Assembly: GCF_006980715.1 (NCBI RefSeq)
Contig: NZ_SBHN01000009.1
Location: forward strand, 103,508 to 167,507
Reading direction: 5' to 3'
DNA: 64,000 bases
From: Telmatospirillum sp. J64-1
Lineage (GTDB): Bacteria > Pseudomonadota > Alphaproteobacteria > Rhodospirillales > Magnetospirillaceae
The notes below the pieces were generated by a model. It ran no database searches. It was not told where the DNA came from and saw only the letters and a program-made list of their open reading frames with translations. Below are positions 1-8,037 of the stretch, in pieces (the stretch's first letter is position 1; the number at the start of each line of letters is the position of its first letter). Made by a program: the position numbers and the translations under genes.

Positions 1-2
1 GC

Positions 3-53
3 CATGACTGCGCCCTGCTGCCCTTCCTGGCGCTGAAGGACGGGAAAAAATAG
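3..53 (+). CDS. 3' end of an unidentified gene (partial)
   Basis: Frame 3 is open from the window edge and ends at a TAG at 51-53. It encodes a short tail ending LPFLALKDGKK. The tail is followed at once by a strong hairpin, as expected at the end of a transcription unit. Too little remains to name the gene. Confidence 0.3.
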   Translation, partial: HDCALLPFLALKDGKK

Positions 54-61
54 AGGGTCCC

Positions 62-93
62 CGGGCTGTTTCCGTTCAAGCGGAACCAGCCCG
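62..93 (+). terminator. terminator-like hairpin
   Basis: CGGGCTG at 62-68 pairs with CAGCCCG at 87-93. After one T/C mismatch, TTCCG at 70-74 pairs with CGGAA at 81-85, closing a 6-base loop. There is no T tract after it, so it may be a Rho-assisted or stability hairpin. Confidence 0.5.
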
Positions 94-145
94 AGACTCC
101 GCGGACGCAAGTTGCTGATGAAAGCAGGAGGTTTTCCGCAACCTG

Positions 146-568
146 CTAGAGCCAGCGGTTCACGGAACTGCCCGGCGGCGGTGGGACGCCTTGCAGGATC
201 TGGGCATTGATCTCGTAGCGCCCGACGGCGCGCATGACTTCCGAGATCAGCAGCGCGAAAGGCGTGTTCCCCTGGGTCTGACCGGCTGCTTCGGCAACGG
301 TATAGGCGTTGACGAAATAGCTGCGGAAGGCGGGGAAATCCTGGTTCTGCGACAGGCTGCGCCGACGGCGCTGATGGGAATCCTGCGGGTATTCCTCGTC
401 ATGATGGATCAGCGATTCGTTCTGGTTGCTGGCCCAGTGCGTGGCGCTCATGTCCTCGACCTTCGGCGTCGAGACCACGGCCACATTGCGCCCACCAGCA
501 GCAACCCGGGCGGTTGCCGCCGCAGCGCTTGGACTGGCCGAAGCCGATATGCGAGCCGCGAGTGCCAT
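146..568 (-). CDS. hypothetical protein, 140 aa
   Basis: No family is recognised. The N-terminal 25 residues are rich in Ala and Ser, and the middle is polar (QNESLIHHDEEYPQDSHQRRRR). The C-terminal half has alternating hydrophobic residues that suggest helices (FRSYFVNAYTVAEAAGQ, then FALLISEVMRAVGRYEINAQ). It ends in a Pro/Gly-rich tail. The start is the first ATG, with a weak purine stretch (GGAAAAG) upstream. It stands alone: the gene on its right is divergent and a hairpin lies to its left. It could be a regulatory or structural small protein; the antisense open frames covering it look like noise. Confidence that it is a real gene is moderate. Confidence 0.5.
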   Translation of the reverse strand: MALAARISASASPSAAAATARVAAGGRNVAVVSTPKVEDMSATHWASNQNESLIHHDEEYPQDSHQRRRRSLSQNQDFPAFRSYFVNAYTVAEAAGQTQGNTPFALLISEVMRAVGRYEINAQILQGVPPPPGSSVNRWL

Positions 569-812
569 GAACTTTTCCGATCCGATCGTGCCGCGGCGGG
601 ACCATACCCCACCCTGCCTGCGATGAAAGAAAACCCAGCTACGAGTTAACCTATTCTAAACCATTTGGTTCGTTATGAGAACATAATTTGTACACTTCCG
701 CAGAGGGAGGAAACCGCCGATTTCCTCTTTTCTCTGCGCCCTTTCATCCCCACAGTAGCGACACCAGTATTTCCGAGTTCATCAGTTTCCGAGAATTCAG
801 AGGAGACGCCGG

Positions 813-1334
813 ATGAAGACCTGTCTGGTTTCCGTGTTCTGCCCCGACCGTACCGGATTGGTGGCGGCCATCACCGGGCGCTTGTTCGACCTGGGGGCGG
901 ATTTGGGCGACACATCCTTTGCCGTCCTGGGCCGGGGAGCCGAATTCACCAGCGTCTGCGACCTGCCCGACGATGTCTCCGCCGAAGAAGTGGCCGAGGA
1001 TCTGGGCAAGCTGGAGGAATTGCAGGGCGCGGAAATCGAGGTGCGCCCCTTCACCTTGTCCTCGGCCTCCGGCCCGTCGGGAAAGATCACCCACCGCATC
1101 GCCGTCTCGGGCGGCGACCAGCCCGGCCTTGTGGCCCGCCTGACCGAGGTCTTCGGCGAATTCCGTGCCAATATCGTGCGGCTCGATGCGCAAAGGCTGC
1201 CTTCGGGCGAAGGCAGCACCTATGTCACCCGCTTTTCCGTCTCGATCCCGGAAGAAGCCGTGGAATCCTGCCTCAACACGATCGAGAACACGGCAGGCGA
1301 GATGGGACTGTCCTGCCATTCGGAGGCGGGGTGA
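813..1334 (+). CDS. tandem ACT-domain protein, GcvR-like regulator
   Basis: 173 aa with two ACT domains, roughly residues 3-75 and 88-165. The first opens with LVSVFCPDRTGLVAAITGRL and the second with HRIAVSGGDQPGLVARLTEVF; the DRxGLVA and DQPGLVA turns are the usual ligand-binding ACT loops. This arrangement is that of GcvR, the glycine-cleavage-system regulator, and of related formyltetrahydrofolate-deformylase N-termini; no catalytic domain follows, so a regulatory amino-acid sensor is the best reading. The ATG is preceded by AGGAGACGCCGG. It is monocistronic, with a dispersed repeat and a hairpin just downstream. No glycine-cleavage genes are nearby, so the target pathway is inferred only from the family. 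Confidence 0.8.
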   Translation: MKTCLVSVFCPDRTGLVAAITGRLFDLGADLGDTSFAVLGRGAEFTSVCDLPDDVSAEEVAEDLGKLEELQGAEIEVRPFTLSSASGPSGKITHRIAVSGGDQPGLVARLTEVFGEFRANIVRLDAQRLPSGEGSTYVTRFSVSIPEEAVESCLNTIENTAGEMGLSCHSEAG

Positions 1335-1366
1335 GGACAGCGCCGGAACTTACAGCGTGATGCAGT

Positions 1367-1474
1367 AAATCTGCATCATGCTTTCAGTTTCTATATTTGC
1401 CCTCGCCGGGCGCGCGCCTCCGCGCGCTTGGCCACGGCCTCAACGGCCGCAGAGAACAGCGCGTCATATTTGAC
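1367..1474. repeat. dispersed ~100-bp repeat, copy 1
   Basis: This stretch aligns with 27061-27142. Both start AAATCTGCATC, pass through a T-rich middle ending TTTG(C/G)CC, and share a 21-base core (here 1430-1450, GGCCAC-GCCTCAACGGC-GC). In the core, CGGCC/GGCCG here is CCGCC/GGCGG in the other copy. That is a compensated base-pair change, so a hairpin is conserved. Confidence 0.6.
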
Positions 1475-1486
1475 GCACGCTGTTCT
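1453..1486. terminator. bidirectional terminator-like hairpin
   Basis: AGAACAGCG at 1453-1461 pairs with CGCTGTTCT at 1478-1486, and CGTCA at 1462-1466 pairs with TGACG at 1471-1475, with a 2-base bulge and a TATT loop. It lies between the convergent ends of the ACT gene and the exported protein gene, whose stop overlaps the right arm. Confidence 0.6.
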
Positions 1487-2135
1487 AAGGCGCTTCGGCG
1501 AGCGTCTGTCCGTAGCCGGTTTCGGCCAGCGCCAGGTCCATCAATTCCAGGGATTCTTCCAGCAGCGCCCGCATTTCCCCGGCCAGACGCCGGGCCTCGC
1601 GGTCGGATGCCGCGCGGGCACGATGGCCGAGTTCGACCAGCCGGTCCATCTGCGCCAGTGCCCGGCGGGCATTGAAGGCGGCATCGCCCATGGAGGAATC
1701 AAGGCTGTTGATGGCACGCCCGGTGGGGCGGCGCATGCCATATCCCAGGGTGGCGCCCCGCGCCTCGGGCACCGCCATCGGCTCGATGGCCTTCAGCGCC
1801 ACGTCCAGCGCCGCGCGGAGCCGTGCCGGATCGGTGTCCTGGGTCAGGGCGATGATCAGGTGGCGCAGGGCGATGGTGCCCTCGCTATGGGCCAGGGACA
1901 GGTAATGGGCCGCCTGACCCGACTTGGCTGCAGAGAGGTCCGCGGTCTGCCCGCCAGCGTCCCGGCGTTCCAGCCAGGGAGCCGGGCTTTCCAGGACACG
2001 CGGATAGATGGGCTGAGGCCCCTGGGGCTCGGCATAGGGAGCAGGTTCCACCACCTGAGGCGGCACGGCCTCCTGGGCACCGGCCGGCAGCGCCCAGGCC
2101 AGGGAGATAGAAAGCAGGACCGGCAGGACGCGCAT
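1485..2135 (-). CDS. exported hypothetical protein with signal peptide
   Basis: 216 aa. The start chosen at 2135 gives a textbook signal peptide (MRVLPVLLSISLAWALPAGAQ, cleaved after AGA or AQ); the longer frame adds 10 residues lost in the upstream gene. Next comes a Pro-rich spacer (PPQVVEPAPYAEPQGPQ). The remaining roughly 140 residues are Ala/Leu/Arg-rich helices with no Cys (AAHYLSLAHSEGTIALRHLI, then ARRALAQMDRLVELGHRARA). No enzyme motif is visible. It begins 4 bases after the stop of the short-chain dehydrogenase on the same strand, so the two are probably one transcript. Periplasmic location is predicted; function is unknown. Confidence 0.75.
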   Translation of the reverse strand: MRVLPVLLSISLAWALPAGAQEAVPPQVVEPAPYAEPQGPQPIYPRVLESPAPWLERRDAGGQTADLSAAKSGQAAHYLSLAHSEGTIALRHLIIALTQDTDPARLRAALDVALKAIEPMAVPEARGATLGYGMRRPTGRAINSLDSSMGDAAFNARRALAQMDRLVELGHRARAASDREARRLAGEMRALLEESLELMDLALAETGYGQTLAEAP

Positions 2136-2139
2136 GACC

Positions 2140-2991
2140 TCAGCCTCCGATGATCTCACCGCCATTGGGATGCAGCACCTGTCCCGTCATGTAGGAAGAA
2201 TCCGCCGAGGCCAGGAAGACATAGCTGGGGGCAATCTCATCGGGTTCCCCCGGCCGCCCCAAAGGCTGGCTCTGGCCGAACGTCTCCACATGCTCGGCCG
2301 GGAAGGTGGCCGGGATCAGGGGCGTCCAGATCGGCCCCGGCGCGACCGCATTCACCCGGATCCCCCGCGAGGCCAGATTGGCCGACAACGAACGGGTGAA
2401 GGAAACGATGGCGCCCTTGGTCGCTGAATAATCCAGCAGATAACTCGACCCGCGATAGGCGGTGATCGAGGTGGTGTTGATGATCGCCGCCCCCTCGCCC
2501 AGATGGGCCAGCGCGGCCTTGGTGATGTGGAACATGGAGAAGATGTTGGTGCGGAAAGTCCGCTCCAATTGGGCGGCGTCGATCTCCTCCAGCTTCTCGA
2601 CCACATGCTGTTCGGCGGCATTGTTGACCAGCACGTCCAGCCGCCCGAATTCCTTGACCGTCTGCTCCACGATCTGCTTGCAGAAGGATTCCTCGCCCAC
2701 ATCCCCGGCCATCAGGATGCAGCGCCGCCCGGCCTGTTCCACGGCACGCTTCGTTTCCTTGGCGTCCTCGTGTTCATCAAGATAGGCCACGGCCACATCC
2801 GCGCCTTCCTTGGCGAAGCAGATAGCCACGGCCCGCCCGATTCCGCTATCGCCGCCGGTGACCAGGGCGACCTTGCCCTGAAGCTTGCCGCTGCCCTGAT
2901 AGGCTTCGGCGTGATCCTGGGGCCTGGGCTGCATCTCGCCGGTCTGGCCCGGCTGGCGCTCCTGATGCTGGGGGGGCAACTTGTCGGCCAT
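2140..2991 (-). CDS. short-chain dehydrogenase/reductase, YghA/YhxC type
   Basis: 283 aa NAD(P)-dependent oxidoreductase of the SDR family. The first 40 residues are the Gln/Pro-rich extension (PPQHQERQPGQTGEMQPRP) typical of the YghA/YhxC group. Then come the nucleotide-binding TGGDSGIGRAVA, the NNAAEQ motif, the catalytic Ser of NTTSITAYRG and the YSATKGA (YxxxK) active site, ending in a Rossmann-fold C-terminus (GEIIGG). The ATG at 2991 was chosen because of GGAGGAGGTTCT just before it; the longer frame has no such site. Homologues of this group are often stress-induced, and the physiological substrate is not known. The ribosome site is part of a perfect inverted repeat, listed separately. 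Confidence 0.9.
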   Translation of the reverse strand: MADKLPPQHQERQPGQTGEMQPRPQDHAEAYQGSGKLQGKVALVTGGDSGIGRAVAICFAKEGADVAVAYLDEHEDAKETKRAVEQAGRRCILMAGDVGEESFCKQIVEQTVKEFGRLDVLVNNAAEQHVVEKLEEIDAAQLERTFRTNIFSMFHITKAALAHLGEGAAIINTTSITAYRGSSYLLDYSATKGAIVSFTRSLSANLASRGIRVNAVAPGPIWTPLIPATFPAEHVETFGQSQPLGRPGEPDEIAPSYVFLASADSSYMTGQVLHPNGGEIIGG

Positions 2992-2998
2992 AGAACCT

Positions 2999-3037
2999 CC
3001 TCCTTCCGTTCCGCAGTTGAGTTGGGACGGAAGGAGG
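2999..3037 (-). promoter_or_regulatory. leader hairpin covering the Shine-Dalgarno of the SDR gene
   Basis: In the mRNA, CCTCCTTCCGT (3037-3027) pairs perfectly over 11 bp with ACGGAAGGAGG (3009-2999). The right arm contains the AAGGAGG ribosome site of the gene starting at 2991, and the left arm resembles the 16S anti-SD tail. Only the AGG just before the start is left free. Such a fold would hide the site until melted or bound. Confidence 0.5.
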
Positions 3038-3087
3038 CAGGCTATCAAGGAAGTCTTGGAGGTACAGACTTTCGGGCTAAGAACGCC

Positions 3088-5010
3088 CTATGTCGGATAG
3101 CGCGCGAGGGCCTGATCTATGGCCGCGCGCAGGGCCTGCGGCTGGACCGGCTTGTGTAGCAGGCCGTGGCCGCTGGCCTTGGCCTGGCGCAGGCGTTCCG
3201 GGGCGGTGTCGCCGGTCAGGATGATCGCCGGAATCTCCTTCTGCAGCCGTGTGCGCATGCGCTGGATGGCGAAACCGCCATTGCTGCCGTTCTGCAGCCG
3301 GTAATCGGCAATGATCAAATCGGGCATGCAGCGGGAATTGGACACCCGGCGCAAGGCTTGGTCTGTGTTCAATCCGGTCAGCACGTGATGGCCCCAGCTT
3401 TCCAGCAGCAGGCGGGTGCTTTCCAGCACGTCGGGTTCGTCATCGATGATGACCACGCAGGCCTCGCGTCTGGTCGCCGGTGGCGGCGACAGGTGGTGCG
3501 TCTCTCCCTGCTCGTCCAGCTGCGCGTCGTGCACGGCCAAAGGCAGGTCGACCGCGAAGACCGAGCCCTTCCCCAGCTTCGAACGCACATGCAGGCGATG
3601 GCCCAGCAGGGACGCCAGGCGCTCGACGATGGCCAGCCCCAGCCCCAGGCCCTGGCGCCGGTCGCGGGCGGGATTTCCCAGTTGATAGAATTCCCGGAAG
3701 ATCGCCTGCGTCTGGTTCTCGGGGATGCCGATGCCGGTATCCCAGACTTCGACGCGCAGGACGGTGCCGCGGCGCCGGCAGCCGATCAGGATACGGCCCT
3801 GAGGCGTGTAACGCAGGGCGTTGTGCAGCAGGTTGCGCAGGATGCGCTCGACCAGACTGGGATCACTTTCCACACGCAGATTGCTGTTCACCAGCCGCAG
3901 GTCCAGATCCTCGGCCTCGGCCTCGGCCCTGAATTCGGCTCCCAGGCGCTGCAACAAGGTACCGATGCAGAAGGTCTCGCGGGCCGGCACCACCAGCCCG
4001 GCCTCCAGCTTCGAAACTTCGAGCAGGCTGTTGAGCAGGCTTTCGAGCGCACCCACGGAATCCTGAATGCGTCCGACCAGGGGCGTCAACTCCGGCCCCG
4101 CGCGCTCGGCCAGGACGGCGACGAACATGTTCAGGGCCTGCAAAGGCTGGCGCAGGTCGTGACTGGCCGCCGCCAGGAAGCGGGTCTTGGCGATATTCGC
4201 CTGTTCCGCCGCCTCCTTCGCCTTGACCAGTTCGTCCTCGACCTGCTGCTGGCCGCTATGGTCGTGCAGCATGGCGAAATAGAAGGCGGGACGCCCCTTC
4301 TCGTCGCGCACCACGCCCAGGCGCTGCCAGACCGCCAGAGTCCGCCCTTCGGCGCCGACGGCCTGCAACACGCCTTCCCAATCGTTGCCGCTCTGCAAGG
4401 CGGGCCGTATCTGCTCCAGGATGACCGCCTGGGCTTCGGGCAGATAGGGATCGCAGAAATATTTGCCGCAATTCTCGCCGAACAGGCGGCGATAGGCGGC
4501 ATTGACGTAGGTGATCCGTCCGTCATAGGTGAAGACGGCCAGCGCCTCGTGCGAACTTTCCACCACCTCGCGCAGCAGGAACAATTCCTCGACCTTGCGT
4601 CCGGTCTCGCGCGCCTTCTGCGCGGTGACGTCGGTCACGGTCAGCATCCGCGCGCCCTGGTCGCAGGAACTCCAGCGCAGGGACAGCCACCGTCCCTGGC
4701 AGGTCAGATAGTCCCCGCACCCGTTGGTCCTGGATTGCACGCGAAGCGCGGACATCCATTCCTGCGCCAAGCCGGTGAAAGCCCCCTTCTTGCGACAGGC
4801 ATCGAGCCATTCGCCGAAGCCTTGCCCCGCCCGCAGCCCCGCTCCGGCCGGGCCGAGCAGTTCGACAGCGCTCTTGTTGAAGAAAATCAGCCTTTCCGCA
4901 TGGTCGTAGAGCAGCAATCCGGCGTCCATCTCGCCTACTGCCGAAAGGAGAATGCTGCTCACATCGGCTGGGTAAACGGTGCAGGATGCAAGGGTCATGG
5001 CTTTTCTCAC
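3088..5010 (-). CDS. PAS-domain hybrid histidine kinase with receiver domain
   Basis: 640 aa, with no clear membrane segment, so probably a cytoplasmic sensor. Order: a PAS-like domain (about 20-125, GEMDAGLLLYDHAERLIFFN), a second PAS (about 150-265, ALAVFTYDGRITYVNAAYRR), then a coiled segment leading to the H box at His284 (SHDLRQPLQALNMF). ATPase boxes follow: N (NLLHNALRYTP), G1 (WDTGIGIP) and G2 (GLGLGLAIVERL). From about residue 515 there is a receiver domain with acidic pair DDEPD, phospho-acceptor Asp in IADYRL, the LTGD Thr and HKPV Lys. The SHDLRQPLQAL H box is that of the HWE-unrelated 'DLRQPL' hybrid kinases such as NahK/ErcS'. No partner regulator is adjacent, and its stimulus cannot be read from the sequence. 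Confidence 0.88.
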   Translation of the reverse strand: MRKAMTLASCTVYPADVSSILLSAVGEMDAGLLLYDHAERLIFFNKSAVELLGPAGAGLRAGQGFGEWLDACRKKGAFTGLAQEWMSALRVQSRTNGCGDYLTCQGRWLSLRWSSCDQGARMLTVTDVTAQKARETGRKVEELFLLREVVESSHEALAVFTYDGRITYVNAAYRRLFGENCGKYFCDPYLPEAQAVILEQIRPALQSGNDWEGVLQAVGAEGRTLAVWQRLGVVRDEKGRPAFYFAMLHDHSGQQQVEDELVKAKEAAEQANIAKTRFLAAASHDLRQPLQALNMFVAVLAERAGPELTPLVGRIQDSVGALESLLNSLLEVSKLEAGLVVPARETFCIGTLLQRLGAEFRAEAEAEDLDLRLVNSNLRVESDPSLVERILRNLLHNALRYTPQGRILIGCRRRGTVLRVEVWDTGIGIPENQTQAIFREFYQLGNPARDRRQGLGLGLAIVERLASLLGHRLHVRSKLGKGSVFAVDLPLAVHDAQLDEQGETHHLSPPPATRREACVVIIDDEPDVLESTRLLLESWGHHVLTGLNTDQALRRVSNSRCMPDLIIADYRLQNGSNGGFAIQRMRTRLQKEIPAIILTGDTAPERLRQAKASGHGLLHKPVQPQALRAAIDQALARYPT

Positions 5011-5094
5011 TTCCTGGGCGGGTTACCCTTAAGAGTATTTTATAGCCAGCCGGAACAGCAATATGGCCAGCGCTCTATGACCCTGGACTCCCCA

Positions 5095-6081
5095 CTATTC
5101 GCAGCATTCCTTAAGTGTAACTGAGAAGTAAAGGAGATAGTTTCCCTGCAACGGCGAAAAGTTATCATCTGAAACTATATAGAGATAAACTTCACCATCA
5201 CCGGATGACGACACGGATATTCCTTCAAAGTTGTCGGTCACGACCGGAGGGCGCAGAAGAGCGAGTTCTTTCCCTTGCAAAACAACGCCTTCCGAGACTT
5301 TCTTGGACTCAACAAGAACGATACGGGAGCCAAAGCCTCCCATCAGCGAGAAATGGCGCTCCAGCACGAGCAGATTGCCGTCGGGCAGGCGCGCCGCGCC
5401 GACCGGCTTGTATCCCGGAGCGGCGCGATAGGACAGCCGCCGCCAGTCCGAGCCGTCGTCGGGACCGACCCAGGCGGGGGTCACGTCCTCGGCTTCGGGG
5501 CTGCGGCTGCCTTCGGCAATCAGCAGCAGCCGCCCATCATCGAGCCGCACCACCGCTTCCAGTCCGGCATTGCTCGGCAGCAGCGGGCCTAGTTCGGCAG
5601 GTAGCGGAACTTCCCCGAGAAAAGCGAAATCAGGACCATAGCGCCACAAGCGGTGATCCTGCTCGAAGGCCACCAGCCAAGTCCCGTCCGCTTCAGCCTG
5701 AATTTCCTCGGCATCGCCCCGTCGCCCCTGGACCGGTCGGCCATCCGGCTCGTGCAGATCGCCGCCGCGCAGTACAGCGGCATCGACCAAGCGGCCGTCG
5801 TCGTCATGGATCAGGTCGAACGAGAACCAGCGCCCCCGGTCGCTGACGACGGTGGCCCGTCCCTCACGCACCGAAAGGCCGGAAAAGCCGCCGAAACCAT
5901 CGAGACTGCTGTTCAGGCGCAAGCCGCCGCGATAATCCAGTGCGCCCAGGATCGTGCGTTCGGGCTGGCTGGACTCGAGCGGAACCGGCCGCGCCGATAT
6001 CTCTCCCTCGGGATGGGAAAGCAGATTGCAGCCGGCGGAAGATAACAGGAACAGAAGCAAAGCGGATCGTAATATTCGCAT
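5095..6081 (-). CDS. lipoprotein with esterase-like/phytase-like beta-propeller domain
   Basis: 328 aa. The start at 6081 gives a lipoprotein signal (MRILRSALLLFLLSSAGC) with lipobox SSAGC, so the mature protein is anchored in the envelope at the Cys. The body matches the 'esterase-like activity of phytase' family: LDGFGGFSGLSVREGRATVVSDRG near the N-terminus, blade-like repeats (GTWLVAFEQDHRLWRYG, GLEAVVRLDDGRLLLIAEGS, GNLLVLERHF) and NFEGISV near the end. The family is a periplasmic propeller with unproven substrate; esterase or phosphatase activity is only inferred. The ribosome site is weak (GAAATC), and a longer frame with an unlikely basic N-terminus exists. Monocistronic. Confidence 0.8.
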   Translation of the reverse strand: MRILRSALLLFLLSSAGCNLLSHPEGEISARPVPLESSQPERTILGALDYRGGLRLNSSLDGFGGFSGLSVREGRATVVSDRGRWFSFDLIHDDDGRLVDAAVLRGGDLHEPDGRPVQGRRGDAEEIQAEADGTWLVAFEQDHRLWRYGPDFAFLGEVPLPAELGPLLPSNAGLEAVVRLDDGRLLLIAEGSRSPEAEDVTPAWVGPDDGSDWRRLSYRAAPGYKPVGAARLPDGNLLVLERHFSLMGGFGSRIVLVESKKVSEGVVLQGKELALLRPPVVTDNFEGISVSSSGDGEVYLYIVSDDNFSPLQGNYLLYFSVTLKECCE

Positions 6082-6405
6082 GATTTCAGATATAACAAAA
6101 AAACGGTCGATCTCCATCTTCGGTCTGGCATGGCAGCCGAAACAAAGGTAATATTCTCGCACGACCATAGGTCCAGTACGAAATTGCTTCCCTGCCCACA
6201 AGGATTTCCAGTGGCAGGGTGGAGAGCGCTTCCATGGGGGCGAATGGATATTCCCGCCCCTTTCGCCCATGGCGTCCGGCCTCATCGTGATGAGGTTTAT
6301 CAGCCATTTGAAGGCGACTATTGAGCCTTTTTAGCAAGAACCTTCGGTTCCCTGCCGTGTAGGACAAAAGAACATCCTCCAAGGAGCAGAACAAGGGAGG
6401 CGGAA
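6082..6405. other. 324-bp intergenic region with an inverted repeat
   Basis: I see no gene here. An imperfect inverted repeat pairs CCATGGG-(GG)-CGAA near 6232-6245 with TTCGCCCATGG near 6267-6278. A small GAACC-TTC-GGTTC hairpin sits near 6340-6352. The region must hold the promoters of the divergent lipoprotein gene and of the zinc-motif protein gene at 6406, but I cannot assign them. Confidence 0.4.
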
Positions 6406-6603
6406 TTGGCTGATAAACCGCAACAGGACTCCGACAAGGACAAGCGCCCCATGATGCCCGGCGACGAAGCCGCCAAGGGCACGCCCGGCACCGGCGAAGA
6501 CATCTGCCGTACCTGCCGTGGCACCGGCCAGCTCGAGAACGGCCGAACATGCGAAGAATGCGGCGGCACCGGTATTGTCGTCGAGGGCATCGGCGGGGGT
6601 TGA
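6406..6603 (+). CDS. 65-aa zinc-ribbon protein with DnaJ-type CxxCxGxG repeats
   Basis: Tiny acidic/polar protein whose C-terminal half holds two CxxCxGxG-type motifs (CRTCRGTGQL and CEECGGTGIV). In DnaJ such pairs bind one zinc ion; here the whole protein is little more than one such zinc centre. The start is a TTG at 6406, preceded by AGGGAGG at proper distance. A perfect intrinsic terminator follows within 3 bases of the stop, so this is a complete, separately transcribed gene. Similar small 'molecular chaperone DnaJ-like' proteins exist in proteobacteria without known function. A role in thiol or client binding is speculation. Confidence 0.8.
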   Translation: MADKPQQDSDKDKRPMMPGDEAAKGTPGTGEDICRTCRGTGQLENGRTCEECGGTGIVVEGIGGG

Positions 6604-6605
6604 AG

Positions 6606-6639
6606 AAAAGCCGCCAAGGCATTGACTTGGCGGCTTTTT
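6606..6639 (+). terminator. intrinsic terminator
   Basis: AAAAGCCGCCAAG (6606-6618) pairs perfectly with CTTGGCGGCTTTT (6626-6638) around a 7-base loop and runs into TTTTTA. It closes the zinc-motif gene. Confidence 0.9.
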
Positions 6640-6667
6640 ATTGTCATGTCCACGTTACGAGGAGTTC

Positions 6668-8020
6668 ATGGGCAGCGGACATCCAAAGCCAATCCTATCC
6701 CTGGTCAATGCCATCGCCATCATCGTCGGAACCGTCGTCGGGGCAGGCATCTTCCGCCTTCCCAGCCTCGTCGCCGGTGCCCTGGAAAGCGAAGCCCTGA
6801 TCCTCGCCGCCTGGCTGGCCGGCGGCATCATCTCGCTGATCGGCGCCCTGTGCTTCGCCGAACTCGCCACCTCCCATCCCCATACCGGCGGCGAATACCA
6901 TTTCCTGAACCGCGCCTATGGACGCAATTGCGGCTTCATCTTCGCCTGGGCGCGGATGAGCGTGCTGCAGACCGGCAGCATTGCCCTGCTGGCCTTCGTG
7001 GCCGGCGATTACGCCAACCAGATCCTGCCCTTGGGCGGACAGGGCGCGGTCCTGTACGCCGCGCTGGCGGTGATCGGGTTGACCGGGCTGAACGTGCTGG
7101 GCCTGCGCCAGGCCATGTCCACCCAGACCCTGCTCTTCGCCGCCACCCTGGTGGGGCTGTTCTGCGTCATCGCCGGCGGACTGACGGTGATCGGTCAGGC
7201 GGAGAATGTCATGCCGCCCGAAATTCCGACCGCGGGTGCCGGTTCCGCCGCCTGGGGCATGGCGATGATCTTCGTCCTGCTGACCTATGGCGGCTGGAAC
7301 GAGGCCGCCTACATCTCGGCCGAGGTCAAGAACGGGCGGCGCAACATGGTCGTCGCCCTGGTCGCCAGCATCGTCCTGATCACCCTGCTCTATCTCGCCG
7401 TCAATTTCGTCTATCTTCGCGTGCTGACGCCCGAGGGCGTCGCGGCCTCCTCCGCCGTGGCCCATGACGTGATGCAGGCGGCCTTCGGCAATGCCGGCGG
7501 GACCTTCATCGCGGTCCTGGTGCTGGTGATGGTGCTGGCCTCGATGAACGTCACCATCTTCACCGGCGCACGCACCAATTTCGCCCTGGGACGGGACTTC
7601 CCGCTGTTCGGCTTCCTGTCCAACTGGAGCGACCGCGGCGCCCCGGTCCAGGCCCTTTTGCTGCAAGGGGGCATCGCCCTGGCCCTGGTCCTGCTGGGCG
7701 CCCTCAGCCGCCGGGGGATCGAGACCATGGTCGATTACCTGTCGCCGGTCTTCTGGCTGTTCTTCCTGCTGACGGGCTTGTCGGTCTTCGTCCTGCGCCT
7801 ACGCGAACCCGCCCGCGAGCGGCCGTTCCGGGTTCCCCTCTATCCGCTGACCCCGGCTCTGTTCTGCCTCGTCTGCGCCTATATGCTCTATTCCAGCGTC
7901 AGCTATACCGGCATCGGCGCCCTGGCGGGCGTGGCGGTGCTGGCCCTGGGCCTGCCGCTTCTTCTGTTGAGCCGCCGGATGCCTGCCGGCGCCGCTCCAT
8001 CGTCCCATTCCCCCGAGTGA
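6668..8020 (+). CDS. APC-superfamily amino acid permease
   Basis: 450 aa integral membrane protein with about 12 hydrophobic helices. The start of the family is clear: AIAIIVGTVVGAGIFRLPSLV is the GxGIF substrate-carboxylate loop in helix 1, followed by ALCFAELATSHPHTGGEYHF in helix 3. Helix 6 is the TYGGWNEAAYISAEVKN segment of LAT-type transporters. It therefore probably moves amino acids across the inner membrane; the substrate is not readable. The ATG at 6668 follows GAGGAG; the frame extends upstream into the terminator. Its stop overlaps the region of the next gene by only 17 bases before the methyltransferase ATG, so the two are co-transcribed. Confidence 0.88.
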   Translation: MGSGHPKPILSLVNAIAIIVGTVVGAGIFRLPSLVAGALESEALILAAWLAGGIISLIGALCFAELATSHPHTGGEYHFLNRAYGRNCGFIFAWARMSVLQTGSIALLAFVAGDYANQILPLGGQGAVLYAALAVIGLTGLNVLGLRQAMSTQTLLFAATLVGLFCVIAGGLTVIGQAENVMPPEIPTAGAGSAAWGMAMIFVLLTYGGWNEAAYISAEVKNGRRNMVVALVASIVLITLLYLAVNFVYLRVLTPEGVAASSAVAHDVMQAAFGNAGGTFIAVLVLVMVLASMNVTIFTGARTNFALGRDFPLFGFLSNWSDRGAPVQALLLQGGIALALVLLGALSRRGIETMVDYLSPVFWLFFLLTGLSVFVLRLREPARERPFRVPLYPLTPALFCLVCAYMLYSSVSYTGIGALAGVAVLALGLPLLLLSRRMPAGAAPSSHSPE

Positions 8021-8037
8021 GAGAGGAGGCTCGAATC

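Noticed and set aside
3008..3012. EcfG -35 box (GGAAC on the minus strand) before the SDR gene
   Set aside because: No CGTT-like -10 at 16-17 bases; the hit lies in the leader hairpin.
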